A stretch of DNA of 9,831 bases from Rs1 sp034111875. GTDB lineage: Bacteria > Pseudomonadota > Gammaproteobacteria > Pseudomonadales > Balneatricaceae. Both the position numbers and the translations under genes were made by a program. Positions 6,961 through 9,831 of this stretch are shown here, piece after piece. The DNA lies in the NCBI GenBank assembly GCA_034111875.1, contig JAWUWK010000133.1, positions 1 through 9,831 of the forward strand, written 5' to 3'. The notes under the pieces were generated by a model, which saw only the letters and a program-made list of their open reading frames with translations, searched no databases and was not told where the DNA came from. How positions within the stretch are numbered: position 1 is the first letter of the stretch; the number at the start of each line of letters is the position of its first letter.

Positions 6961-7937
6961 GAAAACCTTTTATCCCTATTGTTCAGCTTTTGATTGTGCT
7001 TAAAATCAATTGCGGTGGCTAAAAGCGATTCTTCTATTGAAAAAGGTGGATGCCAATTGAGTACTGTTTTGGTGTGATTAATATCTACTTGTAAAGAACT
7101 ACAGAGGCGATGGGAGAAATCTTTCTTACCGATGACACTGGCCATAAAATCTATCACAGTTACAGGCACAGGAAGTAATAAAACTTTTTTAGACAATGCG
7201 TTACCCAGTAATCTCAACAACTGGGTAGTAGACACATCTCGATCATCACTCACCAAAAACGTTTGATTAGCGGCACTCGGATGCGCTAAACAAGTAACCA
7301 CCAAATCAACTAAATTACTCAGTGACACTAAGCTACGTTTATTATGTATAGCACCTAAAGGTAAAGGTATATTTCTATTAAGCCATTTCATCATCGTTAA
7401 AAAGTTAGCTTTTACTGCCGGCCCATATATTAAAGGAGGCCTGATAATTACTATCTCCATCCCCGTCTCTATTGTAAGTATTTTCAAACCTTCTTCGGCA
7501 TCATATTTAGATACTCCATAAGGGTCAGTAGGTTTTGGTTGATCAGAATACACTAAAGGATGTCCTATACTGCTGTCCTCACCTAAGACCTTTATTGAAC
7601 TTAGAAAAATAAACCGCTTCACCCCTGAATTAGCAGCCTGTCGGGCCAAGTTTAAAGTACCTAAGGTATTTATGTCTCTATATTCGCTGAGTGGATCTAA
7701 ACAATTTTCAGCCATAATGTGAACACGTGCGGCACAGTGAACAATTACATCACAACCTAATAAGCGATCGCCCCAAACAGTACTTGAATCTATACTGTTG
7801 ACCATTATTTTCTCGACAGTCGGTTCAACAGTATTTGAATTTCTTACGACAACCTTTATATCTTCATTTAAGCGAATAAGCTCCTTTAATACAGCTGAGC
7901 CGACAAAGCCGGAACTGCCCGTAACAAGTATTTTCAC
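6957..7937 (-). CDS. wbpV: NAD(P)-dependent nucleotide-sugar 4-reductase/epimerase (WbpV/WreQ-like SDR)
   Basis: This extended SDR protein of 326 residues likely reduces the 4-keto sugar made by the neighbouring dehydratase to UDP-N-acetylquinovosamine, the role assigned to WbpV and WreQ; it could instead be a 4-epimerase. It has the Rossmann motif TGSSGFVG (6-13), HCAARVH (67-73), the conserved serines FLSS (111-114) and the catalytic pair Tyr140-Lys144 in DPYGVSK, followed by RPPLIYGP. The start is GTG at 7935-7937, with AAGG seven bases upstream. Its TGA shares four bases (ATGA) with the start of the transferase gene, which implies translational coupling. Upstream, TATAAG (minus strand 7964-7959) might be a -10 box, but I see no good -35. 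The gene directly follows a terminator-like hairpin and so probably opens a new transcript. Confidence 0.87.
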   Translation of the reverse strand: MKILVTGSSGFVGSAVLKELIRLNEDIKVVVRNSNTVEPTVEKIMVNSIDSSTVWGDRLLGCDVIVHCAARVHIMAENCLDPLSEYRDINTLGTLNLARQAANSGVKRFIFLSSIKVLGEDSSIGHPLVYSDQPKPTDPYGVSKYDAEEGLKILTIETGMEIVIIRPPLIYGPAVKANFLTMMKWLNRNIPLPLGAIHNKRSLVSLSNLVDLVVTCLAHPSAANQTFLVSDDRDVSTTQLLRLLGNALSKKVLLLPVPVTVIDFMASVIGKKDFSHRLCSSLQVDINHTKTVLNWHPPFSIEESLLATAIDFKHNQKLNNRDKRFS

Positions 7938-8023
7938 AATATTACCTTAATCCTAGATCTTATACATAATGTGCCCGCAGCGGAATAAAAAGACACTTTT
8001 ACTACGCTCAGTCATACGCTGCT

Positions 8024-8069
8024 AAAAAAAACTCGACATCCTTATTTATAGGTATAATCTCGAGTTTTT
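8024..8069 (-). terminator. Terminator-like hairpin after the glycosyltransferase gene, possibly bidirectional
   Basis: AAAAACTCGA at 8027-8036 pairs perfectly with TCGAGTTTTT at 8060-8069. On the minus strand the stem is followed by eight U (complement of A at 8024-8031). The loop is long (23 bases) and AT-rich, with a minor inner pairing. It lies about 50 bases past the stop of the glycosyltransferase and before the reductase gene, which places these in separate or only partly linked transcripts. Confidence 0.6.
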
Positions 8070-8118
8070 CGGTTGTTTTTGCCTTTTCTTACCTTCGCGC
8101 GTTACTTAGTGCAAGGTC

Positions 8119-9315
8119 TCAGATTTTTAACTGTTTGCGCTTTGCGTTTAATAAACGTAAATACTCAGAAATCAGCTTTTGACTAATTTTTTTGCTATCA
8201 AAAAGTACTTTTGCCCGCTGCGCTGCCTTAGCCCCCATATAGTCTAACAACACTTGATCTTTAAGTAATTTTTCTAAAGCAAGTGCTAGAGATTGAGGGT
8301 TTTTAGCCTCAACTAGTAAGCCTGTTTCTCCATTGACGATAGCATCGGACAAGCCATATATATTACTTCCAACACAAGGTAATCCCGAAGCAGCAGCCTC
8401 AAGAACGGCGGTACCAAAACCTTCTCTATAGCTTGGTAAACATAATAAATCAGCGAGTTGGAAAAAAATTTCGGGGGATTTTTGATAGCCCAAATAACGG
8501 ATATTATCTGAGCTAGATATAGCCTCTTCAAATTCTATACCATCCACACTAAAGTCGTTATCAAGTGGACCAACAATCAACAAAAAAATGTCATTACAGC
8601 TCAATTCAACTGCTTTAAAAGCTTCCAGTAATTCACAAACCCCTTTATCTTTTGTCACTCTGCCTAAAAATAAAATGACTTTGCATTGCTCGGGGATATT
8701 TAAGGCTTGTCTTTTAGTTTGTAGTTCATTTTTCACAAAGTTCTGATCAGAAAACCTTTGCAGATTGACACCCGCTAATGAACCGGCGCCCAGCACATGC
8801 AATTGACTTTCTTTACAGACGTTCTGCTCACTCAGATATAATTTTTGACTATGACTATCAACAAAACTTATTGTGTTAATTCTGATGATGAGTGAATCTA
8901 GCGCTTTTAAAAGATATCGCATCACGCCTTGCTTATGAACCCAAGTCTGTCCTGTAAAAGTATGAATTCTTACCTTAGTGCCGGCAAACAGACCCGCTAT
9001 AGAGACCAACAGACCTGCCTTTGGTGTCGTCGAATGTACAATATCAAATTTTTCGCTTCTAAATATTTTTATCAGCTTAATTAACGCCTTAAAATCCGCC
9101 AACAAGTTTATTTCACGATGAATGGTCAGAGGATTATGAGAATATAAATCATTCGAGACTAAATTATCGCCTAGAGGCTCAAATTCGCTAGTGATCACCG
9201 TTAATTGAGCCCCCGCTTCACTGATGTCTTTAAGCTGCTCGCTCAATTGAGTTACGACAAAAAAAGGCGCTGTTGATATGCGTGCAATTTTAATTCCGTT
9301 TAAACTTTTTTTCAT
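8119..9315 (-). CDS. Glycosyltransferase, GT4 family (GT-B fold), surface polysaccharide
   Basis: A retaining GT4-type glycosyltransferase that probably adds a sugar from a nucleotide donor to a lipid-linked glycan on the cytoplasmic side. The 398-residue protein has the acceptor-side N-terminal domain (HSTTPKAGLL at 94-103, HTFTGQTWVHK at 118-128) and the donor-side C-terminal domain. The latter shows FLGRVTKDKG (216-225), LPSYREGFGTAVLEA and the EX7E pair Glu298/Glu306, then GLSDAIVNGETGLLV. There is no signal peptide or membrane segment. Start: ATG at 9313-9315 preceded by GGGA. It resembles O-antigen glycosyltransferases found beside wbpV-wbpL-wbpM type genes, but donor, acceptor and linkage cannot be told from sequence. 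It is separated from the next gene by 181 bases and a terminator-like hairpin. Confidence 0.9.
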   Translation of the reverse strand: MKKSLNGIKIARISTAPFFVVTQLSEQLKDISEAGAQLTVITSEFEPLGDNLVSNDLYSHNPLTIHREINLLADFKALIKLIKIFRSEKFDIVHSTTPKAGLLVSIAGLFAGTKVRIHTFTGQTWVHKQGVMRYLLKALDSLIIRINTISFVDSHSQKLYLSEQNVCKESQLHVLGAGSLAGVNLQRFSDQNFVKNELQTKRQALNIPEQCKVILFLGRVTKDKGVCELLEAFKAVELSCNDIFLLIVGPLDNDFSVDGIEFEEAISSSDNIRYLGYQKSPEIFFQLADLLCLPSYREGFGTAVLEAAASGLPCVGSNIYGLSDAIVNGETGLLVEAKNPQSLALALEKLLKDQVLLDYMGAKAAQRAKVLFDSKKISQKLISEYLRLLNAKRKQLKI

Positions 9316-9421
9316 AATCCCGTACAGTAAGTTGTCAAATTAACCATTAATAAAATCACACTGTTTAAAAACTAAGTCATATTAAATCTAGCTGTTCTAA
9401 ACACCTAAGGCGCACTGATTA

Positions 9422-9488
9422 AAACAGTCCGCTAGGTTACAAATGAGCAGTCGATCGACTGCGATTGCCTTCAGGGAATGGACTGTTT
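9422..9488. repeat. Nested inverted repeat with a perfect 16-bp central palindrome
   Basis: The outer arms AAACAGTCC (9422-9430) and GGACTGTTT (9480-9488) are perfectly complementary. Inside, AGG (9434-9436) and CAA (9440-9442) can pair with CCT (9468-9470) and TTG (9465-9467), and the centre GCAGTCGATCGACTGC (9447-9462) is a perfect palindrome. The whole 67 bases can fold into one long, interrupted stem. No T-run follows on either strand, so it is not a standard terminator. It might be a protein-binding or recombination site, a structured RNA, or a mobile-element end. Confidence 0.6.
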
Positions 9489-9526
9489 ATATCAATAATG
9501 AACAAACATTTCATTTAATCACATAT

Positions 9527-9568
9527 TACTTAAGTATAGCTAAATAGTTTACATTTAGTTACTTAGTA
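9527..9568. repeat. Imperfect AT-rich inverted repeat beside the IS30-type element
   Basis: All 16 bases of the right arm (9553-9568, ATTTAGTTACTTAGTA) can pair with the left arm (9527-9545), which carries three extra single bases, around a 7-base loop AGTTTAC. It lies immediately outside the likely left end of the IS30-family element and might be part of its target. Confidence 0.45.
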
Positions 9569-9570
9569 GT

Positions 9571-9603
9571 GTTGCTGGAGTAATACAATAAGTGCAACAG
9601 ACA
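9571..9603 (+). repeat. Approximate location of the left end of an IS30-family element
   Basis: The segment before the transposase start contains GTTGC (9571-9575) and GCAAC (9594-9598), the latter in AAGTGCAACAG. A GCAACAG motif inside the terminal repeat is familiar from some IS30-family ends, and a left end 65-100 bases before the transposase start is usual. The exact tip cannot be set because the right end is outside the window. Confidence 0.25.
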
Positions 9604-9668
9604 AAAAATTGAGAAGTGATTGAGCTGAAGGCATCATTCCAGTTATCACATAAAAATTAGGATCTGTT

Positions 9669-9831
9669 ATGAATGCACACAACAAACTTTACCAACAGCT
9701 CACTCAGGAGCAAAGATACCATATTTCAGGTCTATATAAAGCAAGGATTAGTTTAACAGATATTGCCACCGATGTAGGCGTGCATTTGAGTACTATTTCT
9801 AGGGCGATAAGTAGGAACAAATCCGCCGATG
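9669..9831 (+). CDS. IS30-family transposase, N-terminal part (cut by window end)
   Basis: The first 54 codons of a transposase are visible from the ATG at 9669, preceded by AGGA at 9659-9662 with a 6-base spacer. The product begins MNAHNKLYQQLTQEQRYHIS and continues with LTDIATDVGVHLSTISRAISRN, the N-terminal helix-turn-helix of IS30-family transposases (usual pattern: LTxEQRYxI, then IAxxLGVHxSTISREIxRN). The common glutamate of the SRE segment is Ala here, giving SRAISRN. The DDE catalytic domain lies beyond the window, so whether the gene is intact is unknown. The frame is open to the last base. Confidence 0.82.
   Translation, partial: MNAHNKLYQQLTQEQRYHISGLYKARISLTDIATDVGVHLSTISRAISRNKSAD

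Larger units (their letters stand above)
9316..9668. other. Gene-free AT-rich region with palindromes, upstream of an IS30-type transposase
   Basis: No gene is supported here. It separates the divergently oriented glycosyltransferase (minus) and transposase (plus). It holds two inverted-repeat structures, listed separately (9422-9488 and 9527-9568), and probably the left end of the IS30-family element. TTGACA (minus strand 9338-9333) is a consensus -35, but the matching -10 position falls on the glycosyltransferase start codon, so it is unlikely to serve that gene. Confidence 0.5.

Noticed and set aside
8033..8058. Plus-strand TCGACA and TATAAT as a promoter
   Set aside because: The spacer is only 14 bases and no plus-strand gene follows; the bases are better explained by the terminator-like hairpin.
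1..9831. CRISPR arrays, tRNA or rRNA genes, toxin-antitoxin or phage-defence genes
   Set aside because: I looked for regularly spaced repeats, cloverleaf-like segments and typical defence gene motifs and saw none.

Overview
The window looks like a piece of a gammaproteobacterial chromosome, probably from a moderately AT-rich, perhaps marine, species. The main evidence is the plus-strand cluster aroQ-accB-accC, a gene order familiar from many Gammaproteobacteria, together with the close residue-for-residue match of the predicted AccC to the E. coli-type enzyme (catalytic positions fall at the same numbers). The genus cannot be fixed from the sequence alone.

Layout. Positions 1-886 hold the decayed left part of an IS3-family insertion sequence on the minus strand; its orfA carries an in-frame stop and its orfB is broken by a stop and frameshifts. 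Positions 887-1264 are gene-free apart from a plausible aroQ promoter. Positions 1325-3637 hold aroQ, accB and accC (shikimate pathway and the first half-reaction of fatty acid synthesis), closed by a clear Rho-independent terminator at 3654-3680. Positions 3727-3871 hold a 145-bp stretch bounded by imperfect inverted repeats, possibly a small non-autonomous element.

From 3868 to 9315 everything is on the minus strand and concerns surface polysaccharide. In transcription order these are a GT4-type glycosyltransferase (9315-8119), a hairpin that looks like a terminator (8027-8069), an SDR-type nucleotide-sugar 4-reductase (7937-6957), a WecA/WbpL-type polyprenyl-phosphate sugar-phosphate transferase (6960-5911, overlapping by 4 bases) and a membrane-bound WbpM-type UDP-GlcNAc 4,6-dehydratase (5805-3868). 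The last three match the wbpV-wbpL-wbpM set of Pseudomonas O-antigen loci and the wreQ-wreU-wreV set of Rhizobium. By analogy the dehydratase would make UDP-4-keto-6-deoxy-GlcNAc, the reductase would turn it into UDP-N-acetylquinovosamine (or a related sugar), and the transferase would load that sugar-1-phosphate onto undecaprenyl phosphate as the first step of a glycan repeat. The glycosyltransferase would then extend the chain.

The right edge (about 9316-9831) is AT-rich, contains a nested palindrome (9422-9488) and an imperfect hairpin (9527-9568), and runs into the start of an IS30-family transposase cut by the window end. The polysaccharide module is therefore bracketed by mobile-element material and sits where prmA often follows accC in related genomes, which suggests an insertion or rearrangement next to a conserved housekeeping cluster. 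I see no clearly novel system; the most interesting items are the repeat structures and the gene-neighbourhood break.
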